From Ottelia alismoides (lineage: Eukaryota > Streptophyta > Magnoliopsida > Alismatales > Hydrocharitaceae), in contig JAZKJV010001876.1 in NCBI GenBank assembly GCA_037367405.1, positions 806,001 through 870,000 of the forward strand: a DNA stretch of 64,000 nucleotides, given 5' to 3'. Numbering within the stretch: position 1 is the stretch's first letter; every line of letters begins with the position of its first letter. The notes beneath the pieces were generated by a model. That model was not told the origin of the DNA. It searched no databases and saw only the letters and a program-made list of their open reading frames with translations. A program made the position numbers and the translations under genes. Of the stretch, positions 1-11,440 are shown piece after piece.

Positions 1-143
1 GATTGAAAGCGGACCTTCTTGTGAGATCTCTAAGGAATGGATCTGACAAGGTGTAGGTCGATATTGGGGTCAACATTAGACATGGACTGATCAGGGTCGA
101 CCAAGAATGTATCCTCAGCGATCTTAGAGTATGCAGGCATGAA

Positions 144-386
144 CTAGTCAGTAGAAGTATTATGGTCATATTTGTCATGGGAAGTCTCGCAAATATTAAA
201 GTAAAATGGCTGGAACTCATTATTAGAAAAAGTAAGATCAATTCCATCCTGGCGAGCCTCTACTGGATCATCATCTTTATCAAAAGGCCTCAATTCCTTT
301 ATAAAAACAATCAAATTAAATTCGGCCTTATCAGTCTCATCTAAATCAAGGTGAAAAGAAACAGACTCATCAGTGAAAGTAGTCAA
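144..386 (-). pseudogene. Gypsy pol linker downstream of protease (fragment)
   Basis: An open stretch of 80 codons rich in Asp, Glu and Phe lies just downstream (minus sense) of the protease remains. I recognise no domain. Acidic, poorly conserved linkers between protease and reverse transcriptase are common in plant gypsy polyproteins, and position is the only reason for this call. Confidence 0.35.
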
Positions 387-423
387 ATCATATCCATCAT
401 GTCTAGTCTCAGGCTACCTTCCA

Positions 424-1106
424 TTATAGGGTGTCTATTGTGTAAATCTCGTGGATGTCATCAATGCATCGCCACATACCAGAAGGGGGAACTCCAAGGT
501 CTCTGCTTTCCGAGTCTTCCTCCTTGAAGAGAACTTCTTGGATCTCACTATCATCTAACATACAACAAAAATCTATGATAGTATCGTCAATGTCAAAGTC
601 CTTGGGGTTGGCTAACACGAGAATGCTCTCATGGGATGCAGGTCTTTGGTCAGTAATGGGTGTAGTAATCAATACATCGCTCCCTACATAAGAATGAAAG
701 TGAATCTCTCCTGATCCATAACTAATAATGTATCTCGCAGAGGTAAGAAAAAGAAATCCCAGGATGACTGGAGGGTGCTCCAAAGGGTGGAGGTTTCCAT
801 GGGTTATATGAAAAAATAAAAAGTGAAATTCATGCCCTGAATAAGAATGACAACGTTTTCTAGAATACCCTTCAACCTCTTAATAGTTCCATCAACAAAT
901 TGAACTATCATCCTAGTTTTCTTTAGAAGCCCAAGATGAAGAGATTCTAGCACAGAGAAGGATATTATATTGATTGAAGTATCGCCATCAATGAGAGTTT
1001 TATCACAAGAATAGTCAGAGATGGAGAAACTCATAAGAGGTGTGGCAGTGTTTCCTTTCTTAAAGTGTAGACGGTGAGAGGTGGTGTGGGTAGTGGTTAT
1101 GGTCAA
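424..1106 (-). pseudogene. Retroviral-type aspartic protease of gypsy element A1, frameshifted
   Basis: Two adjoining minus-strand reading frames (804-1106, then 424-783) together cover a plant gypsy protease. The upstream part has the active-site neighbourhood LIDGDTSINI, where relatives read LID-L-G-A-S-N; the catalytic Asp is kept but the following Gly position is changed. It continues with the flap-like hydrophobic segment GILENVVILIQG. After a frameshift at about 784-803 the second part opens with PVILGFLFLTSAR, which matches the well-known PVILGRPFLATAR segment of these proteins. The enzyme would cleave the Gag-Pol polyprotein inside the particle. The frameshift and altered active site mean this copy is dead. 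Confidence 0.75.
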
Positions 1107-1445
1107 GATGTGATGCCTAGATCTTCTCTTCTACTTCCTCTTCTTGTGTTGAGGAGCAGATAAATCTATCATGGTCTGGTGAAGTGGGGCTTTAATGATA
1201 TCATGAATAGTGGCCACCACTTCGGGTTTATTCATTTTTTTTAAATTTTTGTATCTCCTTCATACAAGGGAGGAGATCAAAATCATCATCTACACAAGTA
1301 TCACCAAGAGCAATCTGTAGAGTGGCATCCTTGGGGTCAAAGGTGGGACATGTGGTGAATAAATGTGTGGAAAAATATTCCGGCATGGGTGCCCTCTTCT
1401 CACAACATAAATAAACAATGTGTCTCCTGAAATATTTTTTGATTT

Positions 1446-1826
1446 TTAAAATTTTCTCATTTTTTTTTGTATTTTTAGCGATTGCATGCTCCCATGATCA
1501 TCCTCAAGTGAATCCATATCTTGAAATAGTGGTGCACCATTCTGGTTGTTTTTTATGTTAAATAGATTGCTAATCCACGAATTTATATGCTCTATCATCT
1601 GGTTCATGGTCTTAAATGTGGACATCATGAAAGGTGACTCCAAAGTCCTAGGATCAAGTAAGTGGAATAAGGGTGGGTGATATTCAATGTATGATTCCTG
1701 AAATAATGAGTTAGGCGAATATATATAAAAATCATGAGGAATTTCCTCCTGGAAGAAGGGATGTGGATCGGCTGGAGGGTGTAAGGGATCTGTGAAGGTT
1801 GGATAAAAATCACTCCAGTCAGCCAT
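1446..1826 (-). pseudogene. Probable gag N-terminus of gypsy element A1
   Basis: A reading frame begins at an ATG whose complement is at 1824-1826 and opens with MADWSDFYPTFTDPLHPP. It is rich in Pro, Phe and aromatic residues, as is usual near the start of plant gypsy Gag. It lies between the long leader and the protease in the expected order. The open frame also extends upstream of this Met to 1976, but that part is hydrophobic and looks non-coding, so I prefer the internal start. Only about 127 codons remain before a stop, with no zinc knuckle. I assign it by position; no Gag domain is firmly recognised. Confidence 0.45.
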
Positions 1827-1979
1827 CTCCAAAATAATAGAAAATGATAAGGAGAGCACGATGGTAAAGTAAAAAGATGTGAAGAAAAAGGAACAAATGC
1901 ACACAAGGATTTGGTATGCACACAAGCAATAACAAACAATATATACAAAGCAAAACACACCCCTTAATTCACCCACTCA

Positions 1980-3199
1980 ACTCGACGAAGATTGTGAAAG
2001 ATTAGTCTCTTAATCTTGTTTGTTTTAAAGTTAGGTGAGAATCACAAAAATTTTACAAACACTTAGGTTGACTTATGGGATTTGGGCACTAACTTAAGTG
2101 TGTACGTGAGAATTTAAAATGAATACAATGAGGGGATTACTAGCCCCGAGATAAATATTTTTCTTTTTGATATATTTTAGGGTCAAGTAGATTTAGCAGT
2201 CCCAATTTTAAGAAGTTTTCACTTGGTTTGAATGGTTTCAATAAATCGCCTACCGAGTGTCCAATTTCCTTTTTAACTAATGTGTAAAAAAATAGGGAAG
2301 GAGATCAGAAATGCAAATGCGTGATTAACTACAATGATGCATGCAGGGGTTAAGAGAAGTATACCTTTTTGTCGGCACTCTACATGCAAAATATTTTATG
2401 TAGAATTTAAATACATAAAAAAATAAACTAACCTATTTTATGCAAGTGAACCGTCCTAAAATAATAGTGTCTATTACGGAAAGAATTGTTGTTTACTAAT
2501 CAGAAGAGAGACCTAAGTCCGATCTTCGAAGTCGTTCGATGTCTGCAACAATGGGTCCTGCTAGCGTTGTATGCGACTTCTCGCTACGTGTAGTTTATAA
2601 TACATTTAAGTTAACTTTTATTTTATTTGACTAAGTCCGAACGTGATCTATAGGAACATATATTCTATTAGGGTGTTTGGATCTTGGTTTTACCGAACTC
2701 AACCAAATAATTAAAGCAATCAATAGGTAGCTCACGAAATCTACATGAAACAAAGAAAAAATAAGGCCATACGAAATAAAATCGGTGAGGTCCTCTAAGT
2801 GCGCATGTACTTGGCGAAACAGACCCTTCAACAAATGAATGTCATTTTACAAGAGTTAAAATGCTAGCAATAAATAAATAAAAGTCTACACAATTTTTTT
2901 AGTCTCCTTCCAAGCTTCTTATCCTCTTGTCATGCTCTCATGTGGCTCGGTGATGAATCAAGCTACCTCCACTTCACTAGAGTGCACCAACACTCCTAAG
3001 AAAGCTGCTCCAGCTCGTCGGGCCCTCACAAGAATGAGAAGATAAAGAATGTGTAAGAAAAAAATTATAAAAATATGAGCACAAACAATAAAATAACTAT
3101 AGTTAATATGAACAATGAAATAAATGTGAAAAAATATAAACACAATTGACAACCAAGAATAGTAGGTCAAAAGAGAAACCTAACTACCCTTGTCGTGCC
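1980..3199 (-). other. Leader (5' UTR) of gypsy element A1
   Basis: About 1.2 kb of non-coding sequence lies between primer site and gag. It is homologous in patches to the leader of element B (about 41800-42800) and to the fragment at 48645-48745. Open frames here look fortuitous. No gene is seen. Confidence 0.55.
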
Positions 3200-3217
3200 T
3201 CCCTGACAAAGATGTCA
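3200..3217 (-). other. Decayed tRNA-Asp primer binding site of A1
   Basis: Read on the minus strand, this 18-mer matches the tRNA-Asp(GUC) primer site TGGCGCCGTTGCCGGGGA at 12 of 18 positions. Five of the six mismatches are C-to-T or G-to-A transitions. It sits three bases from the LTR edge at 3221, exactly where a primer site should be. Confidence 0.7.
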
Positions 3218-4429
3218 TTTTCTTGATTAGGGACTTTCTAGGTTTTAGAATTATTGTAAAAAAAGTGTTGTTGACCCATATGATTCCAAACAAATATTTT
3301 TTATTCTCAAACTAAATTATGTACAAAAAAGTAGTAAGAAAATTTTTGATATACAATTAACAAGTATAGCAACAGGATCGAACTCAGGGAGGCTGCAATT
3401 CCTGAGGGTTATTCTAATAATTGAAAAATCAATTAAAACAAAAAGGGAACTCAAATGCAGACTATGCTTGGTTTTTGTGAGATTTTTGTCTTCATTTATT
3501 TTTTTTTCATTTTTTCTTGTATTTAAAATTTAAAGATTTTAATTTTGCAAATTTTTAATGTTAAAAAATATATAATTTCCTATTCAAAGCAAATTCATGC
3601 AAGAAAGGAATGCAGCATCTTTGGATTTTTTTTTCAAATGTGAGAAAATAACTAAAAATGTCAAAACAAAATATTTTCTTATATTTATTATTTTTTAGTA
3701 TTTCGTAATTTTTTACAGATGTTTTTTAGAATTTTAAAAATGAATAATGAAAACTTTGAATAGATAAGACTAATTTGTAATTTTTAAAATACCAATAAAA
3801 GTAAAAATTAAGAAAATTATTTTTCCTACAAACTAAAGGAATATATCTACAAATAGGAACTGAATCACTATTTTTGAATTTTTACACAGCTTTTGGGTTT
3901 TTTAAGATTTTGAGTATTTTTCATTTTTTTGAGTTTTAAAAATAGTTAACGCATGAAAATTGCACAATTATAATAAGCACAAAAAATAAACTATTCTAAT
4001 TTTTTATAGTTTTTTATGAAATATTTAAATTTTTATTTTCCAAAGTTCAAACATGAAAAACTGTGATGTTTTTGTTTTTTTAACAATAAAATATAAATAA
4101 AATGTAAAGTAAATTTTATGTTATAAACAAGCACGCAACATGACTTAAACAAAATTTTTCTAGAATTTATTGAGTAATGTAAATATTTATTTCAATGAAA
4201 AGAATCAAGCAATTTAATTGATTGGAAGTAGGGATTAAAATGCAATTATTCATAGTTTTTACAATAAAATATAACACAAATAAATAACAGGTAAAAGTAT
4301 GTAAATTACTCAATGGGGGATGGCCCTACACGTGATTGTCTCTAGCAGCGGCAACTTCTTTGTAATATGCAAAACTTTGGGGAATGTCTTTGCAATTTGT
4401 CCAATTTTTTATTCATTAATTTCCCTAGG

Positions 4430-4760
4430 GTTCACGCTGCTCTTCGTTTCAAACGAGGACAGGACACCATCGTCGCACTTGTCTTCCTCGTTCAAGGTAG
4501 ACAGGCGGTGGCGTCTTCACACGACAACGTGGTGGCTCTCGATCAAGGTCGACTGGCGGTTGTGGATCCCCAGGTAGCTACGATGAGGTTGCGTGCAGCT
4601 GGAGCTCGCACGGATGAGGTGATGAGCTCTAGGAGATGCATGATGGTGGTGGGCGGGGCTCTGCCCCAAATGGGATATGCGGCTGACGTTGAGGCGAAGG
4701 AGGATGCTTGCAGGTGTCGAGGCAGCGTGGTAGATGTGATGGGTCGAACTTCCTATCTTA
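4430..4760 (-). other. GC-rich block inside A1 LTR
   Basis: A GC-rich island in an otherwise AT-rich LTR. On the minus strand it is followed by GAACCCTAGGG, as are the corresponding blocks in the solo LTR (31380-31745) and A2 (59750-60340). Open frames are present on both strands but I recognise no protein and regard them as by-products of base composition. Confidence 0.5.
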
Positions 4761-5901
4761 ACCCATACACAAGTGAACTATAATGGTGTGTTAGGATCAC
4801 GATCATCATGTATTAGAATGAAATAGACTTTCCTCTGTATAAAAAGAGAAGTCAACTCGGCCTCCCATTCGGCCCCTTATTCTAACCGAAGGGGCCTCAG
4901 TACAATATTCGAAATCGTAATATTTGGATGGGCTCCACTAGTTCTTAAGGGACTAGAAGCCTACCGCAGTGACCAAAGTTTGTTTTCATGATCCAAAGTG
5001 CTATATGATTCCTCAGAGATGATTAAAGATATGACATAGAGTGGAAGAGGTGCACTGGTCCTACTCTGCAAGGAAAAGTACTAGCCCTCTAATCCTCCCC
5101 TAGGGACAAGGTTGGATTGGATACGTATGGGATGTTGGAAGTATGTTCCCAAAAGTAACATCAGTTCGCCAGTTCAGGCTCAACTCCTCGCTTGACGTTA
5201 GCGGACCTACAGGTCAAGCCGGGGCTCCGCACTCTTTCTTTTGGTGTGGGACGATGTTGGGGGTGTTTTCTCAGGGGAGGAGGGGCCAACCATTTTTATA
5301 TTTTTTGTTTTTTTAATGTAAAAATAGAAACTGGAAAAACATTTTTTATTTTTTTATAAAAAAACAGCAGAAATTTTGTATTTATTGTAAAAACATAAAA
5401 AATTTATTTTATTATTTTTTGAAATCATTTTTTATATTTTTTGATAAGATATTAATCTTATTTTTTATTTTTTTATTCTCGTAAATAAAATATAGATAAA
5501 AAATGATATCCGACTCGAGCATAATGACTTGGTCAAGAAAGAAAAATAAAAAAATAATAAATAGAAATATGAATGATGTCGGATTAGATGAAGTGAGAGA
5601 TCGAATCCATATATCTGTTCTCCGTATGTGATTGGATATGAGAGATCGTGTAAGGTAGAATGTGATATGGAGAGGTTGAGAATATGAGACAGAAAATCGA
5701 GATCAATGTCGGATCGAATCGTGATGGTTGATTAAAAATGATTGATTAAGATCTAGAATAAAAATTGATGGTGAAAGTAAAAATGCCAAAAATTAAATTA
5801 ATATCAACCTAGATTAAAAACAAGAAAAAAATGAATCACACTGTGGGAGCAGATAATGGCCTCGACGAAGGCTGACTCGTTGTCACCAAATGGCTCAGAG
5901 G

Positions 5902-5906
5902 ATAAG
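5902..5906. repeat. Left target-site duplication of R array (ATAAG)
   Basis: ATAAG directly precedes the LTR1 start TGATGAATCC and is repeated directly after LTR3 at 23787-23791. Confidence 0.9.
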
Positions 5907-8900
5907 TGATGAATCCATGATTCATTAACATTTCCTTTGCATTTTGTCTTAAAATCCTTAAAAAAATACATGTAAATATGCATTAATTCCTATCTTATAT
6001 CAAAACCTCATTCATGAATAAAAATGCACTTCTATGCATCAAAAACATGTAAATAAACAAGGAATAAAGAAAAGAAAATAAGGTAGTTGTAGATATGTAT
6101 ATATGTACAATATGACTCAGATAATATAAATATAGCTGCAAGATATATTTATATAACCTAACCCCTGAGACAAAGTCATCATGTATTGGTCGACAAATCA
6201 ATAAGTAGGGGGAGATAAGGAAAGAAAACCATAAAAATAAGACGCATTCCACACATTCTTCATTGTTTATCAAAAATAACAAATCTGCATTGATTTTTAA
6301 TTAATTCATATGTGCATATTTTTTCACCAAACTCTTTTCCTGATTATTTCTAAAAATGTATACAAAAATATAAAAATAAGTTAAAAATATTATCTTGTAT
6401 ATATACCAAGAAATCCAACGTTTAAATTATTAAATTCTCAACATCCGAACCTCATAACTTTCTCATACGAACTCCAATTTCACTCTAATCACCTTTAAGG
6501 TTCATAAAATAATATTCTCTAATTAATGAAGGTGATTTCACTAAAATCAGAGTCTGTTTGAAAAAAGTCAGTTTTGGGACCTAACGATAACGGGGTTTCT
6601 GGGCTATTTATTTTATTTAGAACACATTATTTCTAATTTTTGTAATTTTATAATTTCTAATTATTTACATGGTCTTGTATGTTAACCTTGATTTATTTCA
6701 GATTTTTTGGAGTTTATTTATTATTTTAATTCAATCAAAAACACTAAATTATAGATGAAATTGAACTGTATAACTCATACTTGTGTTTATTAATATATGT
6801 AAACTAATTTATTAAAATACCTAAAAATTCACAAAGATTTTATTTATTATTCTAACAATTAATAAAATATAAAATTAATATGTAAATATTTATTCATTAA
6901 ATTAAAAATCCAAAACCTATTTATCTATACTTATGAAATAATTATATCTCGTATAATATTTATTATTTATTAAATGTAATTATTCTATAATTTAACTAAT
7001 TTAATTATTTATATTTCTTGTTTTAATATATATTTAAAATAATGCTATTTATTATTTATTATTTAATTTATAAGCTATTTATGCATCTGGCCAACCAGGT
7101 GCTTGACACGTGTCAGCACCTGGTTCTTCTTCAAGAACCAGACCGTTGGAGCTCTGCTCCAATGCCTCTTCTTCACTTATTTTTCCCGCACACTCCATAA
7201 CCCCTTTATGCGTCTAATCCCTTGATCTTATTCACCTAACAACCCTCCTACTCGCCAACCATTGGATCTACTCAAAACCTTCACCATTTCTCCTATAAAA
7301 TCACCCAAAGTTGGCAATAGACAACTAACTCATCTCCAACCCACCTGACTCCAGATCTAGTGGCCGCCCTCCTACTTTCCTAGCCTCGCCCTATTCTCTC
7401 TGGAGGTGACAGCTCTGCCCAAGGGTACCCGCGTGGAAGGAGGATCATCGGGGAGACGTTCCAATGCTAGCTTGGCCTTGCATTGCTGCCATCGCGCTGC
7501 GTAGAGCTCCGGGAACGCCGCCCCGTCGAGCGAAGAACAGCAGCGGTTTTACACCCTGCAACCACAGGTATTCATCATCTTTTCAATATTCTTTCTTGAT
7601 TGGTGTGCCACGATTAGCGTCGATAAGCACATCATTAGGATGCTTAATCATCCCTCTAAAACACACATCAATATCTTGCATCCAATTCGTTTCAACAGAA
7701 AACCAATTTGTGTCTCACTCTTCGCCAATTTTCTCACGCACATTTCTTTTAATTCTGGAAACACTATTTGATCTTGCAATTCTTAATTTGTCGGCCGATT
7801 TCATCGCAAATCGAGCACATATCCTCCATATTTGCATATCCAACAACCATCTGGAGAAAATGCAAGTCATCTGGAGATTCTTCATCTTCATGCAAATCTC
7901 ATTCAAAGAAGGTGCAACATCCTTAGCATCAGTATCAAAGCAGTAAACGACCATCTTCATCTAGCTTTTTTCCGCCATCCAATACCTCTCCCGACCACGC
8001 ACCACCGCAGGAGAGCTCGAGGGGTGAGGAGCCACCCCTCTGGCTCCATCAGAGGATCCAGATCATCTTCATCCACCAGCGATAATTAGGAGAATCAACG
8101 CCCTTCGTCAGCTGCTCAACGGCCTGAAGAACATTCAAGAACGCCCGGTGTACAAGCTGTCGACACGTGGTAGACTTGGACGGACCAGATTGCGCCTGAC
8201 GTTATAATCTTGACTGCTTAATCTGAAGTGGTGGGGAATTTGCGTCTTGGACCTAGAGAAGATTTCCAGAAGTCTATAAGAGTTACACGCTTTCCAGATA
8301 TTGCATTTAGCTCCCTTGACAGAGGACTATTTTGCAGAACTTTTATTTTTGTTTCTTGTATTTTTACCCATGAACTGAAGGGTATAATTGGACGCTTTTT
8401 TGATGCTATTTTCTATCGAATTTTTTTAGGGTATATACCAACTATCCTAACGAGGTTTTTCAGTATTTGTTGTGTGTTTTCCTCGTTTTATCATCGCATT
8501 TTGATTAGTCGAAGTTCATCGTTGTTTTGATTTTTTTTCGAGTCTTCTTCGAGCTCGTTGCTCGATCGATTTACCTACTATATAATATCATCTATATATT
8601 TTTCACATACTATATTGTAGGTAAATTGTTTGAAAATTATCACTTTGAAAAAAATAAATAAAAATTGAAAAATATAAAACCAAATAAAAACCTAAAAATA
8701 AAAATCCATAAAAAGATCTCGCGCTTTCTCGCTCGCTTTAAGAAGGGATAAAAATGACAAAAAATATAATTTCCCCTCAAAAATCAAGATACCTCTATTT
8801 TGCCTCCTTGAGTTCGATCCAAGGCACACTTAACTGGATAAATAAAAAAATGTAAGGTTTAAAATAGGAGAGAAGCCAATTAATCCAATTCACCTTACTT

Positions 8901-9011
8901 TCTCTTGCTCCTATTTTAAAACCGATTTTTGTTTGATAAACTCGGATCTCTTTGCAGTTCTCTACACCGACAACGCAATCACATAACCACAATCGGATCC
9001 GAGCTTCATCA
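5907..9011 (+). repeat. R LTR1
   Basis: 3105 bp, from TGATGAATCC to GAGCTTCATCA, giving 7-bp terminal inverted repeats TGATGAA/TTCATCA. It holds the shared block at 6156-6220, a palindrome cluster at 7093-7162, a TATA-like box at 7292-7300, a GC-rich leader, and a possible 5' splice site with GT at 7568. Compared with LTR3 it lacks one arm of a 13-bp hairpin near 8305. Frames such as 7464-7946 look fortuitous. Confidence 0.9.
7093..7300 (+). promoter_or_regulatory. R LTR1 U3 promoter: three palindromes plus TATA box
   Basis: Three consecutive inverted repeats: AACCAGGTGC...GCACCTGGTT (7093-7125, with GACACGTGTC, a G-box, in its centre), TGGTTCTT...AAGAACCA (7121-7140) and TTGGAGC-TCT-GCTCCAA (7146-7162). 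About 130 bp further on is CCTATAAAATC (from 7292), a good TATA box, so transcription should start near 7325. The same arrangement occurs in LTR2 (14712-14780, TATA at 14912) and LTR3 (21871-21960, TATA at 22082). Confidence 0.6.
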
Positions 9012-9014
9012 AAA

Positions 9015-9032
9015 TGGCGTCGTTGCCGGGGA
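9015..9032 (+). other. Primer binding site (tRNA-Asp), R unit 1
   Basis: TGGCGTCGTTGCCGGGGA matches the tRNA-Asp(GUC) primer site at 17 of 18 positions and starts three bases after the LTR1 end. Confidence 0.92.
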
Positions 9033-10320
9033 GGCGTTAGGGATATTTTGATTTTTGACATATTATATCATTTTTTCTTTCTTCTTATTTTTCGTGGTTT
9101 TTACTCGGTTTTCTTATGGCTTTTCTCGAGTCGTCTATAAATATCCTTTAGCCTCTAACCAATTTTATAAGGCCTGCAGGATCAGTCGACTTCTTAGGAA
9201 GCCGAGTCAGTTGAGAGAGTAGATGCCGACTCCTTTTTTACGAGTCGGCTGTAGAGGGCAAAGTTGATTAGTGTAATTTTGTGAGAGAGAGAGAGAGTCG
9301 TATTGAATTTTCGTAGAAGGGGTCCACTAAGGACATCCCGACTTGTAAACCGGACTTTATACTTTCTCGATGTCTGTTTCGCCAGGTGCCGGTGCACTTG
9401 GGGGACCTCACCACGGTGTTTGGTTTTCTACCGATTTTATTTGTTACAAGCGATTTCGTGGAGCCTTAGGATTGCATAGATGATTGATTAGACGACTAAA
9501 GTAAAATCTATATCCCTAATCCTGACTTCGGCGTAATTCACCAGTTTTGAAAATAAATTCATTCTTACGCTAGAGATGCTTATTAGGATTCGGTTTTCTT
9601 GACTTTTTCATGCATTAGCCTATAGGTTTAAAATTTCTGCGGATCACTTGCATGTAGACTGCAGGTGTCAGGTATGATCTCTATCTTTGCATGCATCATT
9701 GATTTCCGCCGCATTCCATGATTCTCCCTCCGTGAGACACATTTTCAAAAATTAAAAAGAACCAACATCCCGCTAGTTATTGTTGAAAATATCCAAAAAA
9801 TTGAAAACCATAAATATATAAAAAAGTTTTTCCTTCTTCTAAAATCTTGACAAAAAATAAAAAATACCTAGACTAAAATTGCATTGGGAGAGAAAACCCC
9901 TCATTGTTTGCAGGTACCTTCCAGACAGAGTGAGGCACGTACACTTAAGGAATAGAGCCCAAATCCCTGGACTTGTGCCCTAAGCGCTTGGACATTCTCT
10001 TTGGGTCCTGTTACATGTTGCAAGCACTTGCCTCCGACCATTAGAAGAAGTAGCCTTGTTTAGCTTTGTGTGTAATGCCAGCTTAAACCAGAGCTACCAT
10101 AGAAGACTACACCTGAGAGCTTGTCAAACAATTGATTGATCACCAAAAATTAAAATTGAAAAGATAACAGACCGATCCATTGGTCTTTACAGTGTTCATT
10201 TGGTGAATTTGGGGTAGTATTGTGTTTGAATGCGAGATGTGTGTTATACTGCATCTTATACGCCTTCACACTCGTGTTTTGACTTGACTTCGTATTCTCT
10301 CCTGATATTCTTTTAGCATC
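9033..10320 (+). other. R unit 1 leader, non-coding
   Basis: About 1.3 kb between primer site and the acidic ORF, with many stops. It contains a short GA repeat (9286-9298) and small inverted repeats around GCCGACT/AGTCGGC (about 9220-9250). Unit 2 has a clear counterpart at 16148-17435. I see no gene. Confidence 0.5.
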
Positions 10321-10324
10321 GAAG

Positions 10325-11284
10325 ATGACGACTAGACAGATTTTGTGCTTAGACTCTTTGATCTTTCGATCTTCCATTGTCTATCGTATGTCTTCACAGA
10401 TTCAGGATGACACTCTTCTCGAGTTAGTTCCATGTCATGACCAGCCTGAGTTAGATGAGGTACATCATTTTGACACGCCAGACATTGATAGTCCCATAGT
10501 TGAGAAACTGTCATTTTGTTTGATGAAATTGATATGTTTTCTGAGGACCAGACATCTATTAGCATTAGCACAGTTCGAGGATCGATTTCAGAAACTTATG
10601 CGTCAGCCGCGTGGTGGGATAATACCATTTCAAGTTTCCAGATTGTTCAGAGGCAGTCTTCTACCAATATGACACTTTGGTGCAAGGAATAAAATTGCTC
10701 GATAATAATACAGATGCCTGGTTAGGCTCTGATTTTTCTGTCTTATCAGACAAGTTTGATTTCTTCCCCGAGGGTTATCTGCTGGAGGAAACACTACGTT
10801 CTGATTACTCAGTTTCATTCCATGAGCGTATATTCGATCTGTCGGATTATGAAATCGAGTCTTCTGATACTGATTCTGAGTCTGAGCTGTCTCACCTTGA
10901 TGAAGCTCGCAAGGATGAGCCGTATTTGAGATATTCGATGATTTCTCTGATTTCTCTGTATTAGATGCATCGGAAATCAGTTTTCTTAGAGAGTCTCTCG
11001 ATCTTGACTTGCTATACATGTTTGAGACGGTGATTGTTGTAGAGGAATCTCTTTCTGATCCTTTTTTCTCCACATTCGACTTTCTCGGCTCTGTTATTTC
11101 TCTCTATTCGGATCTTGAGCCGATGATACTACTTGAGCTACCGGTTCGCAACTTCATTTTCTCATCTATTTACCCAGTAGTATTCACCCACATGATTGAG
11201 CATTCAGGTGTTGACTTTATTGTTGTTCTCACATCAACACGCGACAACAATAGTACGGCATTCGCCTTACAGATGTCGTCCTGA
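10325..11284 (+). pseudogene. Unrecognised acidic ORF, R unit 1 (broken)
   Basis: Three overlapping or adjoining frames (10325-10672, 10677-10964, 11009-11284) form one coding-like region of about 310 codons. Unit 2 has the same region at 17440-18446, and comparing the two shows single-base indels: for example unit 1 lacks a base near 10508 that unit 2 keeps. The product is rich in Asp, Glu and Ser (SSDTDSESELSHLDEA, near 10860-10910). I see no zinc knuckle, no protease active site and no reverse transcriptase or integrase motif. It occupies the gag position, downstream of primer site and leader. It could be a highly diverged gag or an accessory ORF; I assign no function. Confidence 0.5.
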
Positions 11285-11440
11285 ACCTTGATACTGATTT
11301 GTCCTAGCCTTTGTACCCAGCTAGGGGCGTAAACTCTAGCGCTTGTTGAGAGGCACCTCAACGTTGTTCACTTTGTACAGTCGTGTTATTTATCTTTGTT
11401 ATTTATTCTCTTGCTCGTCCCTCATGTATTGATATTTTTT

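Larger units (their letters stand above)
1..3199 (-). mobile_element. Gypsy element A1, internal region (5' half: leader, gag start, protease)
   Basis: This is the internal part of a Ty3/gypsy-type element read right to left, continuing off the left edge. Going down in coordinate from the primer site at 3200-3217 there is a leader of about 1.4 kb, a gag-like start near 1826, and protease remains at 424-1106. The leader part at about 2266-2360 is clearly similar to 48645-48745, and the part near 2160-2230 to 42030-42110 inside element B, so it is a repeat shared between families. Frames are broken and stops are frequent, so the copy is not functional. The tRNA-Asp primer site and long leader suggest the Athila/Tat branch; reverse transcriptase and integrase lie outside the window. 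Confidence 0.75.

Noticed and set aside
2958..3170. Membrane-protein-like frame near the left gypsy leader
   Set aside because: Hydrophobicity comes from AT-rich DNA. It ends next to the primer site in a leader and has no homologue in B.
7292..7568. Host gene first exon (TATA box, leader, splice donor)
   Set aside because: The same module occurs in all three R LTRs, so it belongs to the retrotransposon promoter rather than a host gene.
7464..7946. 160-codon frame in R LTR1
   Set aside because: Crosses the leader and putative intron of the LTR; the LTR2 and LTR3 copies are broken differently, so no protein is conserved.
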